Assembly (NCBI RefSeq): GCF_002001125.1
Contig: NZ_MUNV01000005.1
Location: 124,001 to 188,000, forward strand
Reading direction: 5' to 3'
Length of the DNA: 64,000 nt
Source of the DNA: Rhodanobacter sp. B04
GTDB lineage: Bacteria; Pseudomonadota; Gammaproteobacteria; Xanthomonadales; Rhodanobacteraceae
Part shown: positions 38,686 through 46,460 of the stretch, piece by piece
Position numbering within the stretch: position 1 is the first letter of the stretch
How the letters are laid out: every line of letters begins with the position of its first letter
Position numbers and translations under genes: made by a program
The notes under the pieces: generated by a model
The model's database searches: none
The model's input: the letters and a program-made list of their open reading frames with translations, nothing else
What the model was told of the DNA's origin: nothing

Positions 38686-39699
38686 TCAGGGTACGGCGGC
38701 AGTGGAACCGCGGATCTGCAGGACGAAGGGCACCTGCACCAACTGGCCAGCGCCGTGGCCGCGCAATGCACCGAGCAATTGCTCGGCCGCGATCTTGCCC
38801 ATCTCGCGACTCGGTTGCTGGATGGTGGTGAGCGCCGGCCACAGCTGGCGCGACAGCGGCGTATCGTCGAAGCCGCAGACCGACAGGTCGTGTGGCACCT
38901 TTAAGCCGTACTCGCCGGCTGCCCACATCACGCCCGTGGCCATGTCGTCGTTGGCGGCGAACACCGCCGTCGGCCGCTCGGCCAGCGAAAACAGCTGTCG
39001 CGCCGCCTCCACGCCGGAACCGAAGGTAAAGGCCCCCTGCACCACCATGGCCGGATCCTCGGGCAAACCCGCGGCGGCCATCGCCTCGCGGTAACCAGCC
39101 AGACGCCAGCGGCTGGCACCGTGGTCGGCGATGCCGATCACGTGCGCAATCCGCCGATGCCCCAGTCCCAGCAGATGTTCCACGATCGCCCGTGCGGCCC
39201 GCTGCTCGTCCATCGTCACGCCGATGACTTTGCCACGCCGCTGCGGCGACACGCTGGCATACGGCACGTTGGACTCGCGCAGGCGTTTCAGCAGCGGCGC
39301 ATAGTCGGTGATCGGTGGCGTCAGCACGACGCCATCGGGGTGGTGGTCGGAAATCAGCGCATCGAAGCGACGGATGAAATCACCGCCGCGCATGCGCAAC
39401 GGGCGCACCATCATGCTGTAGCGATGCGCGTCGCAAGCCTCGAGCACGCCATCCTGGATCTCGGCCAGATAGGTCGAAGCCGGGTTGTCGTTGTTGTCGT
39501 ACAACATCGCCACCAGGAACGAGCGGTTGCCCGCCAGGCTGCGCGCCGACGGATGCGGGCGATAGTCCATCGCCTCCATGGCGGCACGTACGCGCTGACG
39601 CGTGGCATCGGTCACGTTGGCCTCGTCATTGAGCACGCGCGACACCGTCTTGGGCGATACATTCGCCGCGCGCGCCACATCTTCGAGGCGTACCCGCAT
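38686..39699 (-). CDS. LacI-family transcriptional regulator (1)
   Basis: This 337-aa regulator has an N-terminal HTH (MRVRLEDVARAANVSPKTVSRVLNDE, residues 1-26), a hinge region at about 50-60 (HPSARSLAGNRS) and a periplasmic-binding-protein-like effector domain (DNNDNPASTYLAEIQDGVLEA onward). The ATG at 39699 has ACGGAG upstream and starts right at the HTH; earlier in-frame codons would add unrelated residues. It sits between the GH3 gene and the MFS permease; operator D is 129 bp upstream of its start. Recognition-helix residues Ser-Pro-Lys differ from those of the second LacI, so the two proteins probably bind different sites; which one binds which palindrome is unproven. Confidence 0.92.
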   Translation of the reverse strand: MRVRLEDVARAANVSPKTVSRVLNDEANVTDATRQRVRAAMEAMDYRPHPSARSLAGNRSFLVAMLYDNNDNPASTYLAEIQDGVLEACDAHRYSMMVRPLRMRGGDFIRRFDALISDHHPDGVVLTPPITDYAPLLKRLRESNVPYASVSPQRRGKVIGVTMDEQRAARAIVEHLLGLGHRRIAHVIGIADHGASRWRLAGYREAMAAAGLPEDPAMVVQGAFTFGSGVEAARQLFSLAERPTAVFAANDDMATGVMWAAGEYGLKVPHDLSVCGFDDTPLSRQLWPALTTIQQPSREMGKIAAEQLLGALRGHGAGQLVQVPFVLQIRGSTAAVP

Positions 39700-39827
39700 G
39701 GATTCTCCGTGGTCTTCACGCTGTCGATCGACTATGCCGCCAGAGCCCTCCGCTTTACAAGGACGCTTTACGGGGATGAGCGGCATTGCAGGCAGGGAGG
39801 CCGCTACGCGGCGTACCGATGCAGCCA

Positions 39828-39876
39828 TGAATACGTATGCAGGCGCTGGTTGCTGCATTGCGACGCTGCCTACCAT
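39828..39876 (+). promoter_or_regulatory. Operator copy D and promoter of the MFS permease
   Basis: TGAATACGTATGCA (39828-39841) is followed after 29 nt by TACCAT (39871-39876). It lies between the divergent LacI regulator and the MFS permease and is nearly identical to copy C over about 50 bp. Confidence 0.72.
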
Positions 39877-39975
39877 GCAGGACTGTCGCCCGGCAGCAAG
39901 GTGCGCCGATGCTGCGCCCGCAGCATGCGGGATGCGCCACGCCGTGACATAACTGCTGCCGAGGGAGAGGTGCCA

Positions 39976-40023
39976 ATGATCCAGATCAACCACAGCTCAG
40001 CACCGACGGTGCACGCGTGCTGA
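39976..40023 (+). CDS. Putative leader peptide upstream of the MFS permease
   Basis: The 15-codon frame encodes MIQINHSSAPTVHAC and is preceded by GGGAGAGG. Like the leader at 29018 it ends in His-Ala-Cys-stop followed by GCATG, and it occupies the equivalent place in a duplicated approximately 200-bp promoter-leader segment. Coding potential is inferred from this conservation only. Confidence 0.45.
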   Translation: MIQINHSSAPTVHAC

Positions 40024-40025
40024 GC

Positions 40026-40088
40026 ATGTCGCCAGCGAACGCGGACGCGCCGCGCGACATCACCTGCAACAAGGACAGCCACCGATGA
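40026..40088 (+). CDS. Short coupled frame between leader peptide and MFS permease
   Basis: A 20-codon frame (MSPANADAPRDITCNKDSHR) starts two bases after the leader stop, and its TGA overlaps the MFS ATG (ATGA). Its first bases align with the start of the six-hairpin glycosidase gene, so it looks like a decayed copy of that gene's 5' end kept as a translational bridge. It may be only a spacer. Confidence 0.35.
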   Translation: MSPANADAPRDITCNKDSHR

Positions 40089-41548
40089 CGCCGAAACCCG
40101 CACTGTCGTTCTGGCAGATCTGGAACATGTGCTTCGGCTTTCTCGGCCTGCAGTTCGGCTTTGCGCTGCAGAACGCGAACGTCAGCCGGATCTTCCAGAC
40201 GCTGGGCGCGAACGTGAACGACATCCCGGCGCTATGGATCGCCGCGCCGCTGACCGGGCTGATCGTGCAACCGATCATCGGTCACTACTCCGACCGCACC
40301 TGGAACCGGCTGGGTCGGCGCCGGCCGTACTTCCTGGTCGGCGCGGTGTTCGCCTCGCTGGCGCTGCTGTGGATGCCGAACGCGCCGATGCTGTGGGTGG
40401 CCGCCGGCCTGCTGTGGATCCTGGATGCGTCGATCAACGTGTCGATGGAGCCGTTCCGCGCCTTCGTCGGCGATCAACTGCCCACGCAGCAACGACCAGC
40501 CGGTTATGCGATGCAGAGCTTCTTCATCGGCGCCGGCGCGGTGATCGCCTCCATGCTGCCGTGGATCCTGGCGCAGTTCGGCGTGGCCAACGTGGCACCG
40601 GACGGAGGCATCCCCGACACGGTGAAGTACGCGTTCTATGCCGGCGGCGCGGTGCTGCTTGGTGCGGTGCTCTGGACCATCCTGAGCACGCGCGAATACG
40701 CGCCCGCGCAACTGCAAGCGTTCACCGACAACGTGGCGGATGAGCCGGAAGTGGAGGCCTCGCGCGCCTGGCGACCGGGCGCACTGCTATTGCTGGTCGG
40801 TATCATGGTGCTGCTCGCGATCAGGCATTTCGCGCTGGAGAAAGAGGTCTACCTGCTAGCCGGCGGGCTGATCGTGTTCGGCCTGCTGTTCGCATGGCTG
40901 AGCCGCACCCGCAGCCACGGCATGCTGCGCGAGGTGATGGGCGATCTCTACGGCATGCCCACCTCGATGCGGCGACTGGCCTGGGTGCAGTTGTTCTCCT
41001 GGTTCGCGCTGTTCGCGATGTGGATCTACACCACCGCAGGCGTGACGCAGACGATCTACGCCACCGTCGATACCGGCTCGTCCGCCTACAACGAGGGCGC
41101 CAACTGGGTCGGCGTGCTGTTCGCCGCGTACAACGGGTTTGCCGCGCTGGCCGCGGTGGTTATCCCGCTGATGGTGCGCCGCTGGGGCCTGCGCATCAGC
41201 CACGTGCTGAACCTGTGCCTTGGCGGTGCCGGTCTGCTGTCGTTCCTGGTCATCCGCGACCCACACTGGCTGCTCGCCTCGATGGTCGGCGTCGGCTTTG
41301 GCTGGGCCTCGATCCTGTCGCTGCCTTATGCGCTGCTGTCGGACAACCTGCCCACGGCGAAGATGGGCGTCTACATGGGCATCTTCAATTTCTTCATCGT
41401 GATCCCGCAACTGCTCGCCGCCAGCGTGCTCGGCCTGCTGCTGCGGCTGTGCTTCCACAACCAGCCGATCTGGGCACTGGGCCTGGGCGGCGCCAGCCTG
41501 CTGATCGCCGGCCTGTGCACCCTGCGCGTGCCCGATCCCAAGGCCTGA
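40085..41548 (+). CDS. MFS maltose/oligosaccharide permease (SLC45/GPH-like)
   Basis: The 487-aa inner-membrane protein has 12 predicted helices and the MFS signature GHYSDRTWNRLGRRRPY between TM2 and TM3. The N-terminal SFWQIWNMCFGFLGLQFGFALQNANVSRIF and overall pattern resemble sucrose/maltose permeases of the SLC45-like group common in Xanthomonadales and Caulobacter maltose loci. The start overlaps an upstream short frame. A GH13 enzyme follows after 38 bp. It probably imports the maltose or short dextrins released in the periplasm. Confidence 0.88.
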   Translation: MTPKPALSFWQIWNMCFGFLGLQFGFALQNANVSRIFQTLGANVNDIPALWIAAPLTGLIVQPIIGHYSDRTWNRLGRRRPYFLVGAVFASLALLWMPNAPMLWVAAGLLWILDASINVSMEPFRAFVGDQLPTQQRPAGYAMQSFFIGAGAVIASMLPWILAQFGVANVAPDGGIPDTVKYAFYAGGAVLLGAVLWTILSTREYAPAQLQAFTDNVADEPEVEASRAWRPGALLLLVGIMVLLAIRHFALEKEVYLLAGGLIVFGLLFAWLSRTRSHGMLREVMGDLYGMPTSMRRLAWVQLFSWFALFAMWIYTTAGVTQTIYATVDTGSSAYNEGANWVGVLFAAYNGFAALAAVVIPLMVRRWGLRISHVLNLCLGGAGLLSFLVIRDPHWLLASMVGVGFGWASILSLPYALLSDNLPTAKMGVYMGIFNFFIVIPQLLAASVLGLLLRLCFHNQPIWALGLGGASLLIAGLCTLRVPDPKA

Positions 41549-41586
41549 ACGGACACGCCCGCGTCCCGCTCTACGGAACCCGATTC

Positions 41587-43272
41587 ATGCCCAAGCTCCA
41601 CCTGCTTCCTGCCCTCGTCGCCATCCTCGCCTGCGGGCTCGCGCACGCGGCCACGCCGGCGAAGGCTGCCGAGTTCGTCGGCACCAACGAGCCGTTCGCA
41701 TCCAACGCGATCTACTTCGTGATGACCGACCGCTTCGTCAACGGGGATCCGTCCAACGACCAGCGCGACCAGGGCGGCGCGCACCGGACCTTCGACATCC
41801 CGGTACCTGGACCGAACGGCGAAAGCGCGAACATCGGCTACCTCGGCGGCGACTTCAAGGGCGTGTTGAACAACGCCGGCTACATCCGCGGCATGGGCTT
41901 CGGCGCGGTATGGATCACCCCGATCGTGCAGAACCCGGCCGAGCCGTTCAGCGGCGGCGACCCGGTGAGCTGGGGCAGCTTCTGGACCGATCGGGGCAAG
42001 ACCGGCTACCACGGCTACTGGGGCGTCAACTTCTACAAGCTCGACCCGCACCTGCCCAGCAAGAACCTCGACTTCGCACAGTTCACCGCGGCGATGCACG
42101 CGCAGGGGCTGAAGGTGGTGCAGGACATCGTGCTCAACCACGGCTCGCCCGCGTTCGGCATGACCAGGGCGCAGCCGATGTTCGGCAAGATCTACGACAA
42201 GGACGGCAAGCTGATCGCCGACGAGCAGAACCTGCCGCCGTACAAACTCGACCCCGTGCGCAACCCGCTGCACCGCTTCTATCACGCCTACGACGACGTG
42301 GCGCAACTGACCAACAACGACGACGAAAACCCCGCGGTGCTGGACTACTTCAGCGGCGCCTACCTGCAGTGGATCGGCCAGGGCGCCGACGCGTTTCGCA
42401 TCGACACGCTCAGCCACATGCCCACCGCATTCTGGCAACAGTTCGCCGCGCGCATCCGCGCCAAGCATCCGGGCTTCTTCATGTACGGCGAGGCGTTCGA
42501 CTTCGATCCCGACGACATCGGCAAATACACCTGGGCGCAGAACGGCGGCATCAGCCTGCTCGACTTCCCGCTGGAGCAGGCGTTCAAGGACGTGTTCGAA
42601 CACGTCGGCAGCGACTACGGCAAGCTCGCCGCACGGCTGTACCTGACCAACGGCCCCTACGCGAACCCGTACGAGCTGGTCACGTTCTACGACAACCACG
42701 ACATGAAGCGCCTGAACGCCAGCGACCGCGGCTTCATCGACGCCAACAACTTCCTGTTCACCGCGCGCGGCATCCCGGCCGTCTACTACGGCTCGGAAAC
42801 CGGCTTCGAACGCGGTCGCGGCGAACACGAAGGCAACCGCAACTACTACGGCCAGCCACGCGTCGATGCCGCAGCACAGAGTCCGATCTACCGGCAGCTC
42901 AGGCGCATCGCGCAACTGCGCGAAAATACCCCGGCCCTGCAACGCGGCCTGATGCTTCCGCTGCGCTTCGCCGGCGATCAGGCCGCGTTCTATCGCGTCT
43001 ACCAGAAAGGCGATACGCACCAGATCGCGCTGGTGCTGCTCAACAAGGGCGACCAGCCAGCCGGTTTCACCATCAGCGACGACTTGCAGCCAGGCCACTG
43101 GAAAGCCGCCTTCGGCGACAGCGCGATCGACGTGCCCAATGGCGGCAGCCTGCATGCCCGCGTCGGCGCACACGATGTGCAGGTCTACCTGCTCGATGTA
43201 CCCGTCACCCGCACCGATCTTGTCGCCGAACTGACACGGCTGATGCACGAACGAGGGCATCCCGCCGACTGA
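41587..43272 (+). CDS. Secreted alpha-amylase family enzyme, GH13
   Basis: This 561-aa enzyme has a signal peptide (PKLHLLPALVAILACGLAHA). It shares the entry SNAIYFVMTDRFVNGDPSND with amylases of the CGTase/maltogenic type. Catalytic residues are Asp273 (GADAFRIDTLSHM), Glu302 (MYGEAFDF) and Asp372 (FYDNHDMKR). The C-terminal beta domain ends with a polar helix. It is distinct from the GH13 at 22674, so two periplasmic or extracellular amylases serve this locus. Likely co-transcribed with the MFS gene 38 bp upstream. Confidence 0.9.
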   Translation: MPKLHLLPALVAILACGLAHAATPAKAAEFVGTNEPFASNAIYFVMTDRFVNGDPSNDQRDQGGAHRTFDIPVPGPNGESANIGYLGGDFKGVLNNAGYIRGMGFGAVWITPIVQNPAEPFSGGDPVSWGSFWTDRGKTGYHGYWGVNFYKLDPHLPSKNLDFAQFTAAMHAQGLKVVQDIVLNHGSPAFGMTRAQPMFGKIYDKDGKLIADEQNLPPYKLDPVRNPLHRFYHAYDDVAQLTNNDDENPAVLDYFSGAYLQWIGQGADAFRIDTLSHMPTAFWQQFAARIRAKHPGFFMYGEAFDFDPDDIGKYTWAQNGGISLLDFPLEQAFKDVFEHVGSDYGKLAARLYLTNGPYANPYELVTFYDNHDMKRLNASDRGFIDANNFLFTARGIPAVYYGSETGFERGRGEHEGNRNYYGQPRVDAAAQSPIYRQLRRIAQLRENTPALQRGLMLPLRFAGDQAAFYRVYQKGDTHQIALVLLNKGDQPAGFTISDDLQPGHWKAAFGDSAIDVPNGGSLHARVGAHDVQVYLLDVPVTRTDLVAELTRLMHERGHPAD

Positions 43273-43425
43273 ACCACTTGGCTCGACGTGGCAGGACTAG
43301 GCTGCACCAAGTAAACCAAACTGCCGATCTTGATGGGCTGACGTCGCGAACACAGCGTCCATCGCGCAGGATGGGCTGCAGGGAATACACTGCAATTTGA
43401 AATCCACTAGCGCCAGAGCTCACTA

Positions 43426-43760
43426 ATGAATGCTCACCGCACACTCGCTGGATTTGCTTTCAGCTCACTGCTTGCCGGTTGCTACCCGACTCATGGTGAT
43501 GCGAATGCCAGGCTCAATCACTGGAACACCCTGGTTTCCAAAGAGCTCCCAGCAGGCTCATCAAAGGCAAGTGTCGAGGCTTTTTCTCGGCTCATGGGCT
43601 GGAGCCCAGCTACTTAGCGTCGGACCATGCCGTAGTGGCAATCGACCGAGACGTCGAGTCCGGCGGCATGGTCACAACAGGCATCACCTTCAACTGTCCG
43701 CTTGATCAAACTGAGCGGCTAGAATCATGTAGAACGGCGTTTGCTTATACGGGGCCGTGA
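43426..43760 (+). pseudogene. Small lipoprotein gene with a frameshift at a T5 run
   Basis: The frame from 43426 encodes a lipoprotein signal (FAFSSLLAGC) and mature residues up to EAF, then ends at 43617. Inserting one T in the run 43581-43585 joins it to a second frame (FFSAHGLEPSYLASDHAVVA, ending at 43760), giving about 111 residues with a coherent fold-like pattern and two Cys near the end. This is either a recent inactivating indel or a sequencing error in a homopolymer. Base composition is less GC-rich than neighbours. An attC-like site follows immediately. No function is recognised. Confidence 0.6.
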
Positions 43761-43761
43761 G

Positions 43762-43817
43762 CTCTAGCCATGCGTTCAAGGCCGATGGCTACGCCGCCGC
43801 TTAGCTCAGCGTTGGGC
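43762..43817 (+). other. attC-like integron recombination site
   Basis: The site begins just after the lipoprotein frame's stop. It contains TGCGTTCAAGGCCGA, a near-palindromic centre AAGgCCGatGGC/GCCgcCGcTT, then TTAGCTCAGC and the consensus R' box GTTGGGC (43811-43817). The left box CTCTAGC departs from RYYYAAC at two positions. Length (56 bp) and layout match cassette attC sites of Xanthomonads. Confidence 0.6.
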
Positions 43818-43852
43818 GTGCAAGTCCCTACCTTGCTAGTTTGGAGAAGCCC

Positions 43853-44236
43853 ATGTTGCGTACATTCGCTTCAGTTCTTTTTCTTCTGACGGCGTTGGTC
43901 ATCGCGCTGGGCGCTTTCGGCCACGACTCGCACGCGGCGAGGCTCGCCATCGAACTAGGCAAACAGGCGCTCGACGCGCACGACGTCAAGGTGATCATCT
44001 TGGTCTGGCATTTTGTCAGCGGCTGCATGATCGTGTTCGGCATGCTGTGCATCTGGGCCTGGTGGCGCGCCCGTCACGGCGAGCGCAGCGCGTTCTTCAT
44101 CAGCGACCTGATCGGCCTGTTCTATATTGTGACGGGCCTGCTGTCTGTCTGGTACTCCGGTATCGTGTTCTTCTGGCTGTTCTTCGCGCTCGGCGTGCTG
44201 CTCATCATCTCTTCGCTGCCGCTGCGGCGTGCCTGA
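43853..44236 (+). CDS. Small polytopic membrane protein in cassette-like context
   Basis: The 127-aa product has four hydrophobic helices (about residues 4-22, 45-68, 82-98, 101-121) and a soluble segment with HDSHAARLAIELGKQALDAHDVK between the first two. The ATG at 43853 has GGAGAAG upstream. It lies between an attC-like site (43762-43817) and a half attC (44266), the arrangement of a one-gene integron cassette. I do not recognise the family. Confidence 0.7.
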   Translation: MLRTFASVLFLLTALVIALGAFGHDSHAARLAIELGKQALDAHDVKVIILVWHFVSGCMIVFGMLCIWAWWRARHGERSAFFISDLIGLFYIVTGLLSVWYSGIVFFWLFFALGVLLIISSLPLRRA

Positions 44237-44265
44237 CTCTTTCCTGGGCGGTCACGGATCGTGCG

Positions 44266-44286
44266 GCCCAACAATTCCGTAAGAGA
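44266..44286 (+). other. Half attC-like site after the membrane-protein gene
   Basis: GCCCAAC (44266-44272) is a perfect RYYYAAC box followed by AATTCCGTAAG, close to the CAATTCGTTCAAG typical of attC left arms, 29 bp after the stop codon. The right half is absent; IS110 remnants start about 110 bp downstream. Confidence 0.45.
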
Positions 44287-44394
44287 CTTCCAGTCACCCC
44301 AGACGCATGATGCTTTTGCGCTGAGCTTTCGGGCCACTGCTGATCATAATGTTGTCCTGTGTTGCGGCGTGCGTGTCAGTGCGGTGCGTGCCGC

Positions 44395-44813
44395 AACGGA
44401 TGTCAGACTGCCTTTCCGTAGCCGCTCTTGTTGAATCGAAGCCAGCGACTCGACTTTGTAACCCTGGCGCACCTGATGCCAGGAAAGGCGCGCCTGCTGC
44501 CCGATGTCCTTGAACCGCGCGAAGCGCATGTTGCCTGACGCGCCGCCTCGGCGGCGCGATCGTTCTTGGTTCGGACGGCCTTGCGGAACGGCGTGACGAA
44601 CTGGACAGCCATGATCGGCGGTTGCGGGTTCTACTCGATACACCGCCGCGGCCAATTGTGCGCGCCGCTGCACGCCTCCATCACCGCTACCGTGCCCGTC
44701 AGCCGCTGGGCCAGCCATCGGCCGAACGGCTCGCGCCGCGGATCCCGTCGCCGGATCACCCGCCCGGCGCCGTTCAAGCCAACTGCCGTGGAGAGGTTGC
44801 GATAACATCGCAT
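44395..44813 (-). mobile_element. Decayed IS110-family transposase fragment
   Basis: On the minus strand, scattered over three frames, are recognisable IS110 transposase pieces: VGLNGAGRVIRRRDP and GTVAVMEACSGAHNWPRRC, then MAVQFVTPFRKAVRTKNDRA, then NMRFARFKDIGQQARLSWHQ. The fragment covers roughly the first half of the usual 340-aa protein, with at least two frameshifts, a stop and a missing N-terminal catalytic Asp segment. It cannot be active. No clear terminal repeats were found, as expected for IS110. Confidence 0.75.
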
Positions 44814-44915
44814 GCATGATGGCAGCAGACGGCCTGCGCGGATCAGCATCCCTACCCTGCCCGTCAGCCAGCTGTTTCGCTTGGCACGTGTCCAAGACAC
44901 GTGACCGATGAGGTT

Positions 44916-44972
44916 GGCTGACATCTCGTTCATGGCGGACGGCTACGCCACCGCCTAGCTCCAGCATCAGGC
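44916..44972 (+). other. Degenerate attC-like site before the DHFR-family gene
   Basis: GGCTGAC (44916-44922) stands where the left core should be, followed by ATCTCGTTCATGGCGGACGG, CTACGCCACCGCCTAGCTC and a decayed right core near CATCAGGC. The central part aligns closely with the site at 43762-43817 (shared GGCTACGCC-CCGC-TAGCTC). Confidence 0.45.
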
Positions 44973-45000
44973 CGGAATCCGGAATCGTGGGAGAGGAATC

Positions 45001-45639
45001 ATGAGCAAGGTGTTTGTGAACATCGGACTCAGTCTTGACGGCTACATGGCGCCGGAAGGGATGAACATCGAGCACTGGGACAGGCCTGATTACAAGAACT
45101 GGGGCGCCAAGTGGGGCATTCTGATGAGCTGGATCCTCAAACAGCAATATTTCCGCGAGAACCTCAAGTTCGGTCCGGGAGGAGAGACCGGTCCGGTCAA
45201 CGACATGCTCCGCCACACCATGGAGCGTAGCGGCGTCAGCATCATGGGCAAGCGAATGTTTGACGCCGGCGAGCGCAGCTGGCCAGATGAAGCTCCGTTT
45301 CACACCCCTGTGTACGTGCTCACCCATGAAAAGCGTGAACCATGGGTCCGGCCGGGCGGGACGACGTTTTATTTTTTCAACGATGGGCCAGCGAGCGCTC
45401 TCGAGAAAGCCCGAGAGTCTGCAGGCGGTCGCGACATTCGCATCTCGGGCGGCGCGGATGTGATACAGCAGTACTTGAACATGGGTGCGATTGACGAGCT
45501 GGAAATTGCCCTGGCTCCGGTACTGTTCGGCAGTGGAAGGCGCCTGTTCGAGAATCTGCACGAGGCGCCGCCGCAGTTTCGTATCGACCAGGTGCTCAAC
45601 ACTCCCGATGCCACACACTTGCGCTATGTGCGCGCGTAA
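45001..45639 (+). CDS. Dihydrofolate reductase-family (RibD C-terminal-like) protein
   Basis: The 212-aa protein starts SKVFVNIGLSLDGYMA, the entry strand of the RibD_C/DHFR-like reductase fold, with later motifs GVSIMGKRMFDAGERSW, VYVLTHEKREPW and DIRISGGADVIQQYLNMGAIDELEIALAPVLFGSGRRLF, which hold the NADPH-binding GG and the family's C-terminal block. Members are NADPH-dependent reductases of mostly unknown substrate. GGAGAGG lies upstream of the ATG. The preceding attC-like site and its stand-alone position fit a cassette gene. It is unlikely to be the essential folate enzyme. Confidence 0.85.
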   Translation: MSKVFVNIGLSLDGYMAPEGMNIEHWDRPDYKNWGAKWGILMSWILKQQYFRENLKFGPGGETGPVNDMLRHTMERSGVSIMGKRMFDAGERSWPDEAPFHTPVYVLTHEKREPWVRPGGTTFYFFNDGPASALEKARESAGGRDIRISGGADVIQQYLNMGAIDELEIALAPVLFGSGRRLFENLHEAPPQFRIDQVLNTPDATHLRYVRA

Positions 45640-45750
45640 AGAGCAGCCTGGCAATACGTTGCGGGCGATGTCTGGCCCACCACACACCGTTGCCGCCGCA
45701 ACGGCGCGCAACGCCTCCAACGCAGATCAACGCGAGCGTCAGGCAGCCGC

Positions 45751-46245
45751 ATGCACGACAGTCAAACCTATCTCATCGTAGCCGGCCTGGCTCTGGCGGT
45801 TATAGGCTTCGTTGCTGCAAAGACTAATTTCGTCGCGATTCGCAGTGCCATCGCCGCCTCCACATGGACCAGCGTCGATGGCGAGATCGAATCCGCCGGC
45901 GTATCGGAAGGCTGCGACCATGCCGGCGCAAGCGGCAGCAAGCGAATCACTTTTCGCATCGTCATCCGTTACAGCTATCGGCTCGGCAACCGGACTTACA
46001 GCAGCGACAAATCCGGATCTGATGGGCGCATTTTCTCGATTTTCAGCTCGGCCCAACGCGCGGCCAACCAGTACGCAACCAGGAAGACGATCGAAGTCTA
46101 TGTATCCCCAGACAACCCAATGCGTAGCGTAATTGGGGTGGGAATGCGGTGGCAGTGGCGTTATTGGCTGGGCCTGGTGGTTGGTGCGGTGCTTCTTGGC
46201 CTTGGGGTGGTGATGATCCTGGCACGCTTTGGAGTCCATGCATAA
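45751..46245 (+). CDS. DUF3592-type membrane protein
   Basis: The 164-aa product has an N-terminal helix (YLIVAGLALAVIGFVAAKTN), a soluble domain with WTSVDGEIESAGVSEG, YSYRLGNRTYSSDK and VYVSPDNPMRSVI, and a second helix (WLGLVVGAVLLGLGVVMILA). That strand pattern (V-x-G-x-I, Y-x-Y-x-x-x-G-x-x-Y, P-x-x-P) is DUF3592, of unknown function. It lies 111 bp after the DHFR-family gene with no clear attC between them. Confidence 0.75.
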   Translation: MHDSQTYLIVAGLALAVIGFVAAKTNFVAIRSAIAASTWTSVDGEIESAGVSEGCDHAGASGSKRITFRIVIRYSYRLGNRTYSSDKSGSDGRIFSIFSSAQRAANQYATRKTIEVYVSPDNPMRSVIGVGMRWQWRYWLGLVVGAVLLGLGVVMILARFGVHA

Positions 46246-46257
46246 GCATGGAACACG

Positions 46258-46460
46258 CTGGCGGCCGAGGCCTGTTCCGAGGTGAGACACACCGGAAGCG
46301 CTAGCGCGCATACGTGCCGTCACGCCACCGGCCGCAGCTGCGGAAACAGCGGACTGGCCGGCATGAAAACCCACACCACCAGCACGAACGGAAAGGTCAG
46401 TACCGGCATGCCGATCGGCTCCGGCGCGGCCGACATGGCGGCGATCGCCGTCGACGACAA
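46258..46460 (-). pseudogene. Gene debris: urea-transporter-like C-terminus and SDR 3' fragment
   Basis: On the minus strand 46460-46320 reads an open frame ending PVLTFPFVLVVWVFMPAS...LRPVA-stop, similar to the last helix of urea transporters. Just beyond, 46258-46300 repeats part of the 3' end of the SDR gene (GGCCGAGGCCTGTTCCGAGG is shared with 46690-46710, with flanking similarity). Both look like leftovers of duplication and deletion. The rest of 46461-46627 shows no gene. Confidence 0.4.

Noticed and set aside
43541..43617. Programmed -1 frameshifting in the small lipoprotein gene
   Set aside because: The T run is not followed by a clear stimulatory structure and the family is not known for recoding; an indel or sequencing error is simpler.
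44344..45720. A 458-codon minus-strand frame across the IS110 debris and DHFR-family gene
   Set aside because: Only its end contains transposase residues; the rest is antisense to a real gene. Annotated instead as a decayed IS110 fragment.
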